Shown here: piece by piece, positions 34,768-45,365 of the stretch | Layout of the letters: every line of letters begins with the position of its first letter | Position numbering within the stretch: the first letter of the stretch is position 1 | NCBI RefSeq assembly: GCF_019331795.1 | Contig: NZ_JAHPZL010000001.1 | Span: 287,464 to 351,463, forward strand | Source of the DNA: Austwickia sp. TVS 96-490-7B | GTDB taxonomy: Bacteria; Actinomycetota; Actinomycetes; Actinomycetales; Dermatophilaceae | Length of the DNA: 64,000 nt | Direction of reading: 5' to 3' | Position numbers and translations under genes: made by a program | Notes under the pieces: model-generated | Databases searched by the model: none | Told to the model about the DNA's origin: nothing | Seen by the model: the letters and a program-made list of their open reading frames with translations, nothing else

Positions 34768-35520
34768 GTGACTGTCCCGCTGCCCGTGCACCTCGACCGC
34801 AGCAGCACCTCCCCGCTCTACCTGCAATTGGCTGATGCTCTCCTCGCTGGCATCGAGCACGGCCGCCTCCAACCAGGCGATCTCGTCGAGACAGAGTTGG
34901 ACTTGGCGCACCGCCTCAAGTTGTCCCGGCCCACAGTGCGGCGCGCCATCGCAGTCCTCGTCGAGCGCGGACTGTTGGTCCGGCGACGCGGCGTGGGGAC
35001 CGTCGTCGCCAGCGGCGGCGTCCAACAGCACGCCGAGCTCAACAGCTTGTACGACGATCTCGCCGCAGCGGATCGAGCCCCGCGCACCACAGTGCTGGAT
35101 TTGCAGACCACCGCCGTACATCCTCGGGCGGCACGCACCTTGGGATTGCCAGAACGCACCCGGCTGATCCACTTGACTCGACTGCGGTACGTCGGTGAGT
35201 TGCCATTGGCGATCCTGGAAAACTGGCTGCCCCCAGACTCTCCCGCGTTGGCCGCGTTCACCACTGAACGCCTCGAGCGAGAAGGCCTCTATGCCATCCT
35301 GCGCAGCTGCGGCCTGAGCCCACGGACTGCGCAGCAGACCTTCGCCGCCCGCAATGCCACCGGCGCTGAGCGTCGACTACTCGGGCTGACCCGCGCCGAT
35401 CCGTTGCTGACGATGTGGCGCAGCGCCTACGACCCGTCCGGGCAGATCATCGAGTGCGGCGACCACCGTTATCGCGGTGACCAATACACCATCTCAGTGA
35501 CAGTCGCTCTCGACGATTAA
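34768..35520 (+). CDS. GntR-family transcriptional regulator with UTRA domain
   Basis: The N-terminal winged helix reads SPLYLQLADALLAGIEHGRLQPGDLVETELDLAHRLKLSRPTVRRAIAVLVERGLLVRRRGVGT, the classic GntR pattern. The C-terminal 150 residues fit the UTRA effector-binding domain (LIHLTRLRYVGELPLAILENWLP, late YRGDQYTISVTV), usually binding sugars or carboxylic acids. GTG 34768 matches the usual family start; an in-frame ATG 34669 would overlap the MATE stop and add 33 low-complexity residues. TAGCTACCCT just upstream could be a -10 element for a leaderless transcript. It may regulate the adjacent galE or MATE gene. Confidence 0.87.
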   Translation: MTVPLPVHLDRSSTSPLYLQLADALLAGIEHGRLQPGDLVETELDLAHRLKLSRPTVRRAIAVLVERGLLVRRRGVGTVVASGGVQQHAELNSLYDDLAAADRAPRTTVLDLQTTAVHPRAARTLGLPERTRLIHLTRLRYVGELPLAILENWLPPDSPALAAFTTERLEREGLYAILRSCGLSPRTAQQTFAARNATGAERRLLGLTRADPLLTMWRSAYDPSGQIIECGDHRYRGDQYTISVTVALDD

Positions 35521-35550
35521 CCAGCCTCAGCAAGGTTGCGGCCTGCTGTT

Positions 35551-36567
35551 TCAGGCCTGATATCCGTGGGGGTTCGCCGACTGCCACGCCCATGCGGACG
35601 CGCAGATGTCGTCGATGCTGCGGGTGGCTTCCCACCGGAGGTCGCGGTGGGCCCGGGTCGGGTCAGCGTATGACGTGGCGATGTCACCGGGACGGCGCGG
35701 TGCCACGGCATAGGGCAGCTCTCGCCCGCATGCTTTCTCAAACGCTCGCAACAGTTGCCGCACTGACGTGCCTTGGCCGGTCCCGAGATTCCAGGTGTTC
35801 ACGGCCTCGTCGCGATGGCCGAGCGCTTCGAGAGCGGCGACATGGCCCAAGGCCAGATCGTCGACGTGGATAAAGTCCCGCACCCCGGTGCCATCGACGG
35901 TGTCGTAGTCGTCGCCAAAGATGAGCAGCCGGTCGCGGCGGCCCACCGCAACCTGAGCGATGAACGGCAGCAGGTTGTTCGGGATACCGCTGGGGTCTTC
36001 ACCGATGCGCCCAGAAGGGTGAGCACCGACCGGGTTGAAATAACGCAAAAGGGCGATGCGCCACTGGGGATCGCTGACGGCCAGGTCACGCATGATCTGT
36101 TCGATCATGACTTTGGTCCAGCCGTAGGGGTTGGTGGCGCTGGTGGGGAGGTCTTCGGTGAAGGGGGGCGTGGCGTCGGCGCCGTACACCGTCGCTGAGG
36201 AGGAAAACACCAGGCGGTGGACGTCGTGGGCGCTCATCGCTTCCAGCAGCGACAGGGTCGCTCCAATATTGTTGCGGTAGTAGCTGATCGGGTGAGCCAC
36301 TGATTCACCGACCGCTTTGAACCCAGCAAAGTGGATCACCGCATCCACACGTTCAGTGGCAAGGAGATGGTCCGTGCGAGCGCGATCTTCGAGGGTGAAT
36401 CGGTGCACTGGGATAGGTCGGTCGGCGAGTTCTTCGAGTCGGGGGATGACCGCTGGGGAGGCGTTGGAGAAGTCGTCGACGACGACGACGTCATGGCCGG
36501 CGGTGACGAGCTGGAGGACGGTGTGTGTACCGATATAGCCGCAGCCACCGGTGACCAGGACGCGCAT
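35551..36567 (-). CDS. galE: UDP-glucose 4-epimerase
   Basis: The 338-residue protein has the extended SDR nucleotide loop GGCGYIGTHT at 7-16, the catalytic YxxxK in NPYGWTKVMIE, and GalE-type segments (VIHFAGFKAVGESV, NLGTGQGTSVRQLL). It interconverts UDP-glucose and UDP-galactose (or N-acetyl forms) and feeds the surface polysaccharide locus. Ser/Thr at the SSATVYG site is present. It is convergent with the GntR gene and sits at the left edge of the polysaccharide cluster, just downstream of the GT2-deacetylase gene on the same strand. Confidence 0.93.
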   Translation of the reverse strand: MRVLVTGGCGYIGTHTVLQLVTAGHDVVVVDDFSNASPAVIPRLEELADRPIPVHRFTLEDRARTDHLLATERVDAVIHFAGFKAVGESVAHPISYYRNNIGATLSLLEAMSAHDVHRLVFSSSATVYGADATPPFTEDLPTSATNPYGWTKVMIEQIMRDLAVSDPQWRIALLRYFNPVGAHPSGRIGEDPSGIPNNLLPFIAQVAVGRRDRLLIFGDDYDTVDGTGVRDFIHVDDLALGHVAALEALGHRDEAVNTWNLGTGQGTSVRQLLRAFEKACGRELPYAVAPRRPGDIATSYADPTRAHRDLRWEATRSIDDICASAWAWQSANPHGYQA

Positions 36568-36616
36568 GCCCAGAGTCTAGGAGGACGACCCCGCCCGGTG
36601 GCTTGAACGTCATTGC

Positions 36617-38349
36617 CTACCTGGCGGATCGGCGCCAGGGGAGGTCGCTGGCCACCGGTCGGACCAGGCGGTGCACAGGGTGTCCGTGGCGCAGCAGTTC
36701 CGAGACGGTCATCACGCGCAGACCTCGGTCTGTCCAGGCCGTGAGGATGTCGTCAAGCAGGGTGACTTTGTCGACATCGAGTGGGGTCAGGTCGGCGGGT
36801 TCGGTGGCTCCGTCGTCTCGCCCGGCGCGGCCGTCGTGGGCGAGGACGATGTCGCCAGGTCCAGCGAGGGCGGCTTTGTCGAGGCGTTGCTGATGGTCGG
36901 TGTTTTTCCAGTCCCAGATGGTCGCTGACCACAGCACAGGGGTCAGTGACAGGGAGCGGGCGAGGCGACGGATGCGCCATCCTTGGGCGCCGTAGGCAGG
37001 CCGGAACCAGGGCACAGCGTGTCCCGTCAGGTCGGTGAGGTCGGCGTGGGCGCGGCGCACGTCCGCAGTGACTTGGGCTGGGGAGAGGACGGTGAGGCGG
37101 CGGTGATGCAGTCCGTGCAGTCCGATCTCGTGGCCTTCGTCAAGGAGGCGTCGTATGACGTCAGGATGGGCTTGAGCGCGGCGGGTGAGGACGAAGAAGG
37201 TGGCGCTCGCGTGGTGGCGGGCGAGGACGTCGAGCAGGGCAGGGGTGACGTCTGGGTCGGGGCCGTCGTCGAAGGTCAGTGCGAGACCGGGTGTGTCGGT
37301 GCGCACTGACACGATCGATCCGAGCGCGCCAGCCAGGCCAGATGATGCCGGTCGTGTCGACGAGGCAGCGGTGTCGGGCCGGGCGCGAGCAGGGCGGAGG
37401 CGACGTCCGGGCTGGTCATCACGGGCATATTCGACGTACGTCATCCCGGCTGCGCCGACCACCATCCCGGCGCCGCGCACCAGCAGTCGCAGCCCGCGGG
37501 CTTGATGACGCAGGTTGCCGGTGAGCAGGCCAAGGCTGGCTCGTCCAGCGCCCAGAGGAATCCGGGCGAGGCCGCGAGCAGCCACGCTGGCCCGTTGCGG
37601 CAGCGCGCTGGTGGTGTCGGGGAATCCAGTGGCCATCAGGCCGCTGCTGACGGCGTGGCTGAAGGTCCGGGCGAGCACCCAACGGGGACGGGCCCGTTCG
37701 GTAGGGACCAGGTCTTCTACGACGGATTCGCGACAGCACACGACAGTGCCACCGAGGCGGGTCAACGCCTGGGTCAGGACGGTGTCTTCCCCGCCGGTCA
37801 GGCCGGTGCGCGGGTCGAATCGCAGCCCGTGCCGTCGCAGCGTGTGCAGGTCAAGGAGGAGATTCCCGGCAGGAGCGGTGGGTACGACGGTGCCGGTGGG
37901 TAGGTCGCGCCGGACAAAGAATCCCCCGGCGTCGATCCACGGGCTCGGCGGGCTCTGGTAGCGCGGAACAACTCGTCCGGCCACCGCGTCAGCTCCGGTC
38001 CGTCGCCAGGTGTCGACCAGCGGGGCAAGCCACCCGGGGTGGGGTTGTTCGTCATCGTCGATGAAGACGATGACGTCATCGGTGGGGCATTCGGCCACGG
38101 CACGGTTGCGGGCGGCAGCGATGCCCGGGTCGGGTTCGTGGACGTAGCGCACTGGCAGATGTGTGGCGGCGGTGTCGCGGACGACAGCTGCGGCGCTGCC
38201 TTCCGGGTCGTTGTCAACGACGAGGATCCGCACCATGGTGCTTTCCGGGAGGGGCCCGGTGCGTTCCGCTAGCAGGGGAAGCAGGTCGCGCAGCATGGCG
38301 GTACGTCGAAACGTCGGGACGGCGATGGTGACGGAGATGGACGCTCGAT

Positions 38350-38353
<4 letters not shown>
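36617..38353 (-). CDS. Fusion of a family 2 glycosyltransferase and a NodB-type polysaccharide deacetylase
   Basis: Residues 1 to about 300 are a GT2 glycosyltransferase: [32 protein letters not shown], and the metal-binding FIDDDEQP (DDD about 99-101). Residues about 350-560 form a NodB homology domain: [14 protein letters not shown] (DD 362-363), [13 protein letters not shown] (HxxxH metal ligands), [10 protein letters not shown] and a late LAHDGR. The fused protein could transfer an amino sugar and deacetylate it or a neighbour. GTG 38353 is chosen because it overlaps the rmlA stop (GTGA). There is no signal peptide, so the deacetylase part appears cytoplasmic, unusual for cell-wall deacetylases. 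Confidence 0.87.
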
Positions 38354-39243
<890 letters not shown>

Positions 39244-39520
39244 GATATCGATTGTCCGGCATCGCCAGCGGCAATGGTGGTATCTGACACCAGATCTGCG
39301 CGCCGCCACTGGCCGCATGATCCATGACGGACGTCTGCGTTGATCTCAGCGAGATCTCCCCAGATCTCGATGTGCCAAAATGAATGCGCGGCAGAGGGGG
39401 CAAGAATGTTGCGGGGCAAAGCGATCCGAAACAACATCCTTCCGCCAGGAGCTGACCGAGACAAGCGCTGACGGAGCACACCATGACCAGCACACCCGGC
39501 AACCCGACTGAGCGACGACG

Positions 39521-41017
39521 GTGAGCGCGTCCCCACCCTCGAATCTGGGACGTCGAGCCGCCCGCGGAGCAGCAGTCAGCCTGACCGGGTCAGGGGCTCG
39601 CACCCTCATCCAAATCGGCGGAGTCATCATCCTGGCGCGGATGCTCACCCCCGGGGAGTACGGCCTCCTGGCCATGGTCTCAGTGATCATCGGGATCGCC
39701 GACATCTTCCGAAACTTCGGGTTGTACACCGTGGCGGTGCGGGCCTCATCGCTGTCAGTAGCGCAGCGCTCCAACCTGTTCTGGATGAACCTGGGGATCG
39801 GAGTCGCCCTGTGCGTGGGGATCTTCCTGGCCGCGCCCCTGATCGCGCTGATGTATCGCGAACCACTGCTGGTCCCCGTCGCCCGCGCACTAGCATTCAC
39901 CTTCATCCTCAGCGGCGCATCGACGCAGTTCCGGGCATCCCTCGCACGCGACCTCGCGTTTGCGCAGCTGGCGATCGCTGACACCCTGGCCCCCGCGGTG
40001 GCGTTGGCTGTCGGGATTTACGGCGCCTGGCAAGGGTGGGGTTTCCACGCCTTAGTCGCCCAACAGCTGACCCTCTACGCCACCATGCTGGCCTTGCTGA
40101 TGCTGCTCGCCCGGTGGCGGCCACAACGCTACGACCGGTCCGTGCCGATGCGCCAGATGTGGTCCCTGGGCTGGGGATATGTCACCATCCAACTCATCAA
40201 CTACGTCGGCAACAACGCCGACCAGTTCATCATCGGACTGCGTTACGGCAGCATCCCCACCGGCCTCTACAACCGGGCCTTCCAACTCTTGATGCAGCCG
40301 TACAACCAGGTCCGGGTGCCTGTCACCGACGTCGGCACCCCCATCCTGGCCAAAGTGCAAGACGACGACCGCGAGTTCCTGCGTGTTCTCAGCCGCGCCC
40401 AGATCACCCTCGGATACACCGTCGGATGGGCGTTAGCCCTGGTTGCAGCCGGATCTGCCCCGCTAGTCCACCTCTTCCTCGGAGACCGGTGGGAAGCGAT
40501 CGTGCCACTGTTTGCACTGCTGGCCGTCGCAGCACTATGCCAACTCGTCGATTTCGTCGCAGGCTGGGCGTTCACTGTCCGAGCCATGATGACCACCTAC
40601 CGCAGATACACCCTGGTGACCACCGTGATCCGGGTCGTCACCATCCTGGCAGGCAGCCACTTCGGAGTGCTCGGAGTCGCCGCCGGATACGCCGCCGTCC
40701 CCTTCGTGATGTGGCCGGTGACCTTCGTGGTGCTAGGTCGATTCGGCACACTGCCCACCCGGGAGCTCATCAGCAACGGCCTACGCATCGTCAGCGTCAA
40801 CGCACTTGCTGGCGGCCTCGCCTTCGCCGTTGTCCTCGCCACCGCAGGACTGCCCGACATCCTCCGGCTACTCCTCGATGGCCTCACCGGAGCGGGCGTG
40901 GTCGCCCTCGTCGCGCTCGCCGTCCCCGCCGTACGGCGTGACCTGCAATCCTGTGTCGCTTTTGCCCGCCTACTCGGCCCCGACCGCGCCAGCCCACCCG
41001 CGCCTGACGTCAGCTGA
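39521..41017 (+). CDS. Wzx-like polysaccharide flippase (MOP superfamily)
   Basis: The 498-residue membrane protein has about 12-14 helices. The N-terminal region (GRRAARGAAVSLTGSGARTLIQIGGVIILARMLTPGEYGLLAMV) is characteristic of Wzx/WzxC-type lipid-linked oligosaccharide flippases. It would move undecaprenyl-diphosphate repeat units across the membrane for polymerisation by the Wzy-like protein (54.6-55.9 kb) under control of the Wzz-like protein. The start GTG 39521 is preferred. It is divergent from rmlA and convergent with the phosphodiesterase gene, overlapping its 3' end by 8 bases. Confidence 0.9.
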   Translation: MSASPPSNLGRRAARGAAVSLTGSGARTLIQIGGVIILARMLTPGEYGLLAMVSVIIGIADIFRNFGLYTVAVRASSLSVAQRSNLFWMNLGIGVALCVGIFLAAPLIALMYREPLLVPVARALAFTFILSGASTQFRASLARDLAFAQLAIADTLAPAVALAVGIYGAWQGWGFHALVAQQLTLYATMLALLMLLARWRPQRYDRSVPMRQMWSLGWGYVTIQLINYVGNNADQFIIGLRYGSIPTGLYNRAFQLLMQPYNQVRVPVTDVGTPILAKVQDDDREFLRVLSRAQITLGYTVGWALALVAAGSAPLVHLFLGDRWEAIVPLFALLAVAALCQLVDFVAGWAFTVRAMMTTYRRYTLVTTVIRVVTILAGSHFGVLGVAAGYAAVPFVMWPVTFVVLGRFGTLPTRELISNGLRIVSVNALAGGLAFAVVLATAGLPDILRLLLDGLTGAGVVALVALAVPAVRRDLQSCVAFARLLGPDRASPPAPDVS

Positions 41018-42515
41018 CCACCACATCCCGGATCGACACCCCCGGCGCCGTCGGAGTCCGCCCGAGATGAAAATAGCCACCCCGCCAACGCACATCATCG
41101 GCCTTCACCGTCGGCCCACCGACGTACCCCCAAGACACGGCCCCACGGTCCATCGTCACCACCATCCGCACCCACCGACCAGGAGCCAACGGCGCCGTGG
41201 CCTTCGCAGACGAGAGTTCTTCCTGTTCGCGACGCCCATCAAGATGAGCACCCAGAATCAGCTGCCCATCAGGACGCACCAACCCGTGATATCCATCCCC
41301 ATGACCTGCGCCATATTCGGCGTACCGATCGTCGTCATGCCCAAATAAAATGACCGCCGCAGCATCCTTGTTATCCGGAGAGTGCGGAACCTCAAAACGC
41401 AGGTCAAACTCGATCCGCACCACCCCGGTGTCCTTGCGGACCGGACACAAACTGCCCGGCATGACACACCCCGCCTTGAGGCGCTCCCGCAACCGGATCA
41501 CCCCCGGCTCAGGCCATTCCAGCCGTTCCGCTTCGTCGTACGGATCCTTCGTCAGATCGCCAGCGGCCAACCCACCCTGCACCCAACTGTCATGGGTGGC
41601 TGATGGCGCATGCGACGAGACATAGCCGACATGGGAGGAAATCATCCCCTGCACACCCAAACTCAACGCCCGATCCACTTCACTACGCCGATGCACCGGA
41701 TGCACCCAGACCGTGCGGCCCGTCGCGACCGCCGCAGTGATCAATTCGTCAGGCAACGGGTCACCAGCGATGGTGCGAATCGGCAACACCAGCACGTCAT
41801 GGTCGCCGCGCAACGCTTCGGCAGCCTTCTCTATGGCTTGGGGTGTGACCCCTTTCTCTGACCCAAAATAGGCAAACACCGGGAACCCAGCGGCGCTCGC
41901 CTGCGCCAACCTGGCTGAATCAGTCGGGACTTTGATGAAGACCTGATCGCGCAACCCACGTTGGTCGATCGTCGCTATCAGCTGGTCATACCCGCCATCA
42001 TCCTTCGCTTCCAGACACAACACTGCCCTGCCAGCAACCACGTCCAACGCTTCCCCGAGCGTGGGGATGCCCGGAGCGCGAATCCCGGACCACCGAGTCC
42101 CCAACCGTGGCGCAGCGGACCGCACGGATCGCAATGCTGTCAGCGTCCGCCGCGACACCGGACCGGTGGCGTCGGTCGTGCGCTCCAACGTCAGGTCGTG
42201 GTGACAGACCAACGTGGCATCGGAGGTGAGGACCGTAGATATTTCCATGCAGGTCGCGCCAGCGTCGAGAGCATGACGGTATCCCTCGAGGGTGTGTTCC
42301 GGGGTGGTCGCCGCAGTCCCACGGTGAGCGATGAAGGTGGGAGTATGCGCGCGGCGACGCCAGGTCGCGACGGTGAGCCGTTCAGGGCTGGGCTGGACCG
42401 TCGGGCTGCTCTGGGCCTCGACGGGGCGGTCGCGCAGTGCCCAAGTGCCCGCCGCGCCCAGGAAAGCGCCCCCGAGGCCCCACCCCAGGACCATTCGGCG
42501 TGTGAGTCGTGCCAT
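41010..42515 (-). CDS. Secreted glycerophosphodiester phosphodiesterase-like protein with lectin-like C-terminus
   Basis: A twin-arginine-like signal (LTRRMVLGWGLGGAFLG) opens the 501-residue protein. The GDPD TIM barrel follows, with FIAHRGTAATTPEHTLEGY, MEISTVLTSDATLVCHHD, LCLEAKDDGG and later VHRRSEVDRALSLGVQGMIS. The metal-binding ExD of the family is ExS here (MEIS), while the other Glu (LEAK) and HD are kept. Residues from about 330 are a beta-rich domain (VVRIEFDLRFEVPHS, VRMVVTMDRGAVSW) like the LamG/3-keto-disaccharide hydrolase fold. It could trim glycerol-phosphate polymers outside the cell. ATG 42515 has AGGGGGA before it. Confidence 0.8.
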   Translation of the reverse strand: MARLTRRMVLGWGLGGAFLGAAGTWALRDRPVEAQSSPTVQPSPERLTVATWRRRAHTPTFIAHRGTAATTPEHTLEGYRHALDAGATCMEISTVLTSDATLVCHHDLTLERTTDATGPVSRRTLTALRSVRSAAPRLGTRWSGIRAPGIPTLGEALDVVAGRAVLCLEAKDDGGYDQLIATIDQRGLRDQVFIKVPTDSARLAQASAAGFPVFAYFGSEKGVTPQAIEKAAEALRGDHDVLVLPIRTIAGDPLPDELITAAVATGRTVWVHPVHRRSEVDRALSLGVQGMISSHVGYVSSHAPSATHDSWVQGGLAAGDLTKDPYDEAERLEWPEPGVIRLRERLKAGCVMPGSLCPVRKDTGVVRIEFDLRFEVPHSPDNKDAAAVILFGHDDDRYAEYGAGHGDGYHGLVRPDGQLILGAHLDGRREQEELSSAKATAPLAPGRWVRMVVTMDRGAVSWGYVGGPTVKADDVRWRGGYFHLGRTPTAPGVSIRDVVVS

Positions 42516-43320
42516 GTCGTTCCCCCTGATCATGCTCGCGTCCACCGGTGTCGCTGGTGGCGCGTCCCCCGTCGTACGTCGTGCGGCCGGCCGTGCCGGC
42601 ATTCTGCGAACTGGTGCTTTGCTTCGTAGTGCTTTGCTTCGTGGTGACCTCGGTAGCGGTCTCCTTCGGTTTCTTGGTCGGTTGCTCTGCTTTCTTGCTG
42701 AACCATCGATGAGCAGATCGTTCGCGGGGTCGGCCGATCCAGACGGCCAACACCAAGCCGATGATGCCTCCTGCCAGGGCCCCCACCATTGTGTTCTGGC
42801 TGGTCTGGGGACTAACAGGCGCAGAAGGCGGTCCAGATCTGGCGACAGTGACGACCTGCACCATGGGCCGCGCATCAGTGTCGCGGGGTGCGAGTTGCCT
42901 CACCGCCGCGCCGAGTTCATCGGCGACAGCGTCGGCGATGTCAGAGGCCCGTTGCGGATCAGTATCGGTGGCCTTGATGGTGATCAAGACGGTTTCCTTG
43001 GTGGCTGACCCGGTGACCACGTCGGCGAGTTTTTTCCCGCCACCGTCGACGCCCAGTTTCTTCGCCACCGGTTCGAGCACAAACGGTGAGGTCACCAGGT
43101 CGGCGTAGGACGCAACCTGGGACTGAACGAAGGTGGCGCCCTGCGACAGGTCCGTGGCGCTCTTGCCCTTGGCGATGGAGACAAACACTCGCGCGGACGC
43201 GGCGTACGTCGGGGTGGTTCGGCTGGACAGGCCCAACATCGCGCCCGCCCCCACGAGGGCACAGATCAGCGCGACCCACCAGGCGCGACGGATCGCCGTC
43301 AACACTTCTACTGCTGTCAT
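42382..43320 (-). CDS. Wzz-like chain-length / polysaccharide co-polymerase protein
   Basis: The 312-residue protein has an N-terminal helix (AWWVALICALVGAGAMLGL), a periplasmic-type segment with DPQRASDIADAVADELG, and a second helix (GALAGGIIGLVLAVWIG). This is the two-helix layout of Wzz/KpsE-type capsule chain-length proteins, without a tyrosine kinase domain. The cytoplasmic tail is basic and low-complexity, with a doubled KQST repeat. Its last 134 bases overlap the phosphodiesterase gene in another frame. ATG has GGAGGA 4-5 bases upstream, and its start overlaps the stop of the preceding GT gene (ATGA). Confidence 0.83.
   Translation of the reverse strand: MTAVEVLTAIRRAWWVALICALVGAGAMLGLSSRTTPTYAASARVFVSIAKGKSATDLSQGATFVQSQVASYADLVTSPFVLEPVAKKLGVDGGGKKLADVVTGSATKETVLITIKATDTDPQRASDIADAVADELGAAVRQLAPRDTDARPMVQVVTVARSGPPSAPVSPQTSQNTMVGALAGGIIGLVLAVWIGRPRERSAHRWFSKKAEQPTKKPKETATEVTTKQSTTKQSTSSQNAGTAGRTTYDGGRATSDTGGREHDQGERHGTTHTPNGPGVGPRGRFPGRGGHLGTARPPRRGPEQPDGPAQP
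42613..42642. repeat. 15-bp direct repeat in the tail of the Wzz-like gene
   Basis: Two adjacent near-identical 15-base units (g/a-GTGCTTTGCTTCGT) encode the doubled KQST/T motif in the Wzz-like cytoplasmic tail. The repeat is a multiple of three, so slippage would change tail length without breaking the frame. Confidence 0.6.
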
Positions 43321-45365
43321 CGTTCCTCCATCCCTCGGCGCGAGGCCGTCACCGACCCCTGCGCAGCTCTTCCAGGATGCTGCTCCGGGTCGCTCAGATG
43401 GGGGGTACGGATGGGCGCGGTGGCGGCACGAGGCAATGCGAATGCCGCGCGGTAGGCCTGCAGGTGGGCGTGGGCGGTGGTGGACCAGTCGCGACCGTCG
43501 AGGCGCGGATGGGTGTCCTGGAGGGTGCAGTCGCGGAGAGCCCGTTCGATGTCGTCGCTGGTGAGGGTGCCGGTGAAGGTGTGGATCCAGCCGGGACCGA
43601 CTTCAGCGGCGAGGTCGCGGTTGACGGCATTGTCCGGGATGAGCACGGGTCGGTCGAGGGAGAGCGCCATCAGCACGGTGCCGGAGTTATGCATGTCGGG
43701 AGCAGGTTGCACCAGCAGTGCTGCGCTGCGGACGGCATCGACGAGGTCAGCTTCGGGCAGGAAGGTCAAAGCAAGTTCGACGCGCGGGTCACGGGCGGCG
43801 AGTTCTTCCATGTCCTGGGCTAGTTCGGTGCTGGAAGGTTTGCCACCGATGAAGAGGGACCGGGCGGGCGAGTCGGTGGGGGTCTGGATGAAGGCCCGGA
43901 TGAGGGTGTCGACCGCTTTGTAGCGTCGGATCAGCCCGAGGTAAGCGACGCGGCCGGGTTGCGGGGCGGCGTCAGGGTAGTGGGCGAACCAGTCGCGGTA
44001 GTGCCCGTGCGGGATGGTGCGGGTGGGTTCGGGCGCTGGAGTGTGCGGGTTGAGCACGATCCTCAAGTCGGTACGTCGTTCGAAGCGGCGCAGGAGGGCT
44101 CGTTCGCGCCAGCTGATCCCTTGGGGCAGGTCAATGTTGTGCACGGTGCGCACGATCGCGGTGCGTCGGGCGCGCATCCGGGTCAGCATTGCGGCGAACA
44201 AGGCTTGCCGGATGAGGGCTTTGAGCGGGGTATGGCCGGAGACGAGGATCTCAGGCCAGTGAGCGTGAAAGAGGTCGTAGTCGCCGGTGAGGGCACGTCG
44301 CCAGGTGAAGGTGTCGAGGTGGATCTGCGGGTGTGCCTCGAGGCATTCCTTGAGCATGACGATGTAGGGGTTGGTGGTGGGTCGGGGTTGGGGGAAGGAC
44401 GCCAAGACTCGCAGGGGTCGGCTGGAGTTGCTGGGCGGAAGCGGGGTGCGCCTGGCCACGGCGATGCCGTCGTACGTGCCGCGCAGCGCGGCGCGAACTA
44501 GCTGCGGTGAGCGCAGGGCGGTACGTCGTCCGCTCCAGGAGAGGACCTGCCAGGCGGCGGCGGGTGCGGTGCGGATCCATCGACGGCGGGTAGACCGGTC
44601 GAGGTTGCGGGCGGCGAAGAGCAACCGGTTGCGCACGTTGTAGTAGGTGAAAGTCGGGGAATGTCCTTGCCGGTCGGCGTGGCGGTGGGTGCCACCTTCG
44701 TCGTGGACGGCGTGGGCATCTCGGATGAGGCGCAGGGTGCCGCCCACGCGGGTGGTCCGCCAGGACAGTTCGACGTCTTCCCAGTAGAGGAAGTAGTCGT
44801 CACCGAATCCGCCCACAGCGTCCCACAGGTGCGCGGTGAGCATCAGGCAGGCCCCCGTGAACCATTCAGCGACAGCATCGTCGGGCAGCTGCGGGTCCCG
44901 TCGTCGAGTGGCGCGGGTGGTGCCATCGGCGAGGTACAAGTCGTGCCCGTCAGACCACAGGGTGCCATCGGGTCGGGTAATGACCGGCGCGGCGAGGGTC
45001 ATCGGGTCGGTGTCGACGGCGTCGAGAAGCGCACGCACCGAAGGGGCGTCGATGTGGGCATCCGGGTTGAGTAGCAGAAATCGGGTGGCTCCGGCAGCAC
45101 GGGCGGCCTCGACACCGCGGTTGGTACCGAGGCCAAAACCCAGGTTGTCCTGTTGGGGCAGGAGCGTCCAGTGGTGTTCGCTGGCGAGCGCGGTGATCTG
45201 GGCGCGGGCGGTGGGGGTGCTCCAGTTGTCGACGACGATGATCTGCGCCTGGTTGAGGCGCGGGTCGGTGGCGCTGATGAGGTCGCGTTGGACAGCGGTG
45301 AGGTGGTCGCGCAGCAGGTCAGCGGAGTCGTAATTGACGACGATGACGGCGAGTCCGTCGGTCAC
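43317..45365 (-). CDS. Fusion of GT2 and GT4-type glycosyltransferases
   Basis: Residues 1 to about 300 form a GT2 rhamnosyltransferase-like domain: LAVIVVNYDSADLL, VVDNWSTPT, NLGFGLGTNRGVEAARA, FLLLNPDA, and the WEDVELSWR ending typical of WbbL-like enzymes. Residues about 315-650 form a second, GT-B (GT4-like) domain: VRTVHNIDLPQG, AYLGLIRRYKAVDTLIRAF, LFIGGKPSS and MALSLDRPVLIPDN. The protein would add two sugars in succession, probably including rhamnose. GTG 45365 overlaps the stop of the neighbouring GT4 gene (GTGA). It is the middle of a minus-strand operon with translational couplings at both ends. Confidence 0.87.
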   Translation of the reverse strand: MTDGLAVIVVNYDSADLLRDHLTAVQRDLISATDPRLNQAQIIVVDNWSTPTARAQITALASEHHWTLLPQQDNLGFGLGTNRGVEAARAAGATRFLLLNPDAHIDAPSVRALLDAVDTDPMTLAAPVITRPDGTLWSDGHDLYLADGTTRATRRRDPQLPDDAVAEWFTGACLMLTAHLWDAVGGFGDDYFLYWEDVELSWRTTRVGGTLRLIRDAHAVHDEGGTHRHADRQGHSPTFTYYNVRNRLLFAARNLDRSTRRRWIRTAPAAAWQVLSWSGRRTALRSPQLVRAALRGTYDGIAVARRTPLPPSNSSRPLRVLASFPQPRPTTNPYIVMLKECLEAHPQIHLDTFTWRRALTGDYDLFHAHWPEILVSGHTPLKALIRQALFAAMLTRMRARRTAIVRTVHNIDLPQGISWRERALLRRFERRTDLRIVLNPHTPAPEPTRTIPHGHYRDWFAHYPDAAPQPGRVAYLGLIRRYKAVDTLIRAFIQTPTDSPARSLFIGGKPSSTELAQDMEELAARDPRVELALTFLPEADLVDAVRSAALLVQPAPDMHNSGTVLMALSLDRPVLIPDNAVNRDLAAEVGPGWIHTFTGTLTSDDIERALRDCTLQDTHPRLDGRDWSTTAHAHLQAYRAAFALPRAATAPIRTPHLSDPEQHPGRAAQGSVTASRRGMEER

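Noticed and set aside
35540-35557. Six-base hairpin between the GntR and galE stops
   Set aside because: Too short and partly within galE to call a terminator with confidence.
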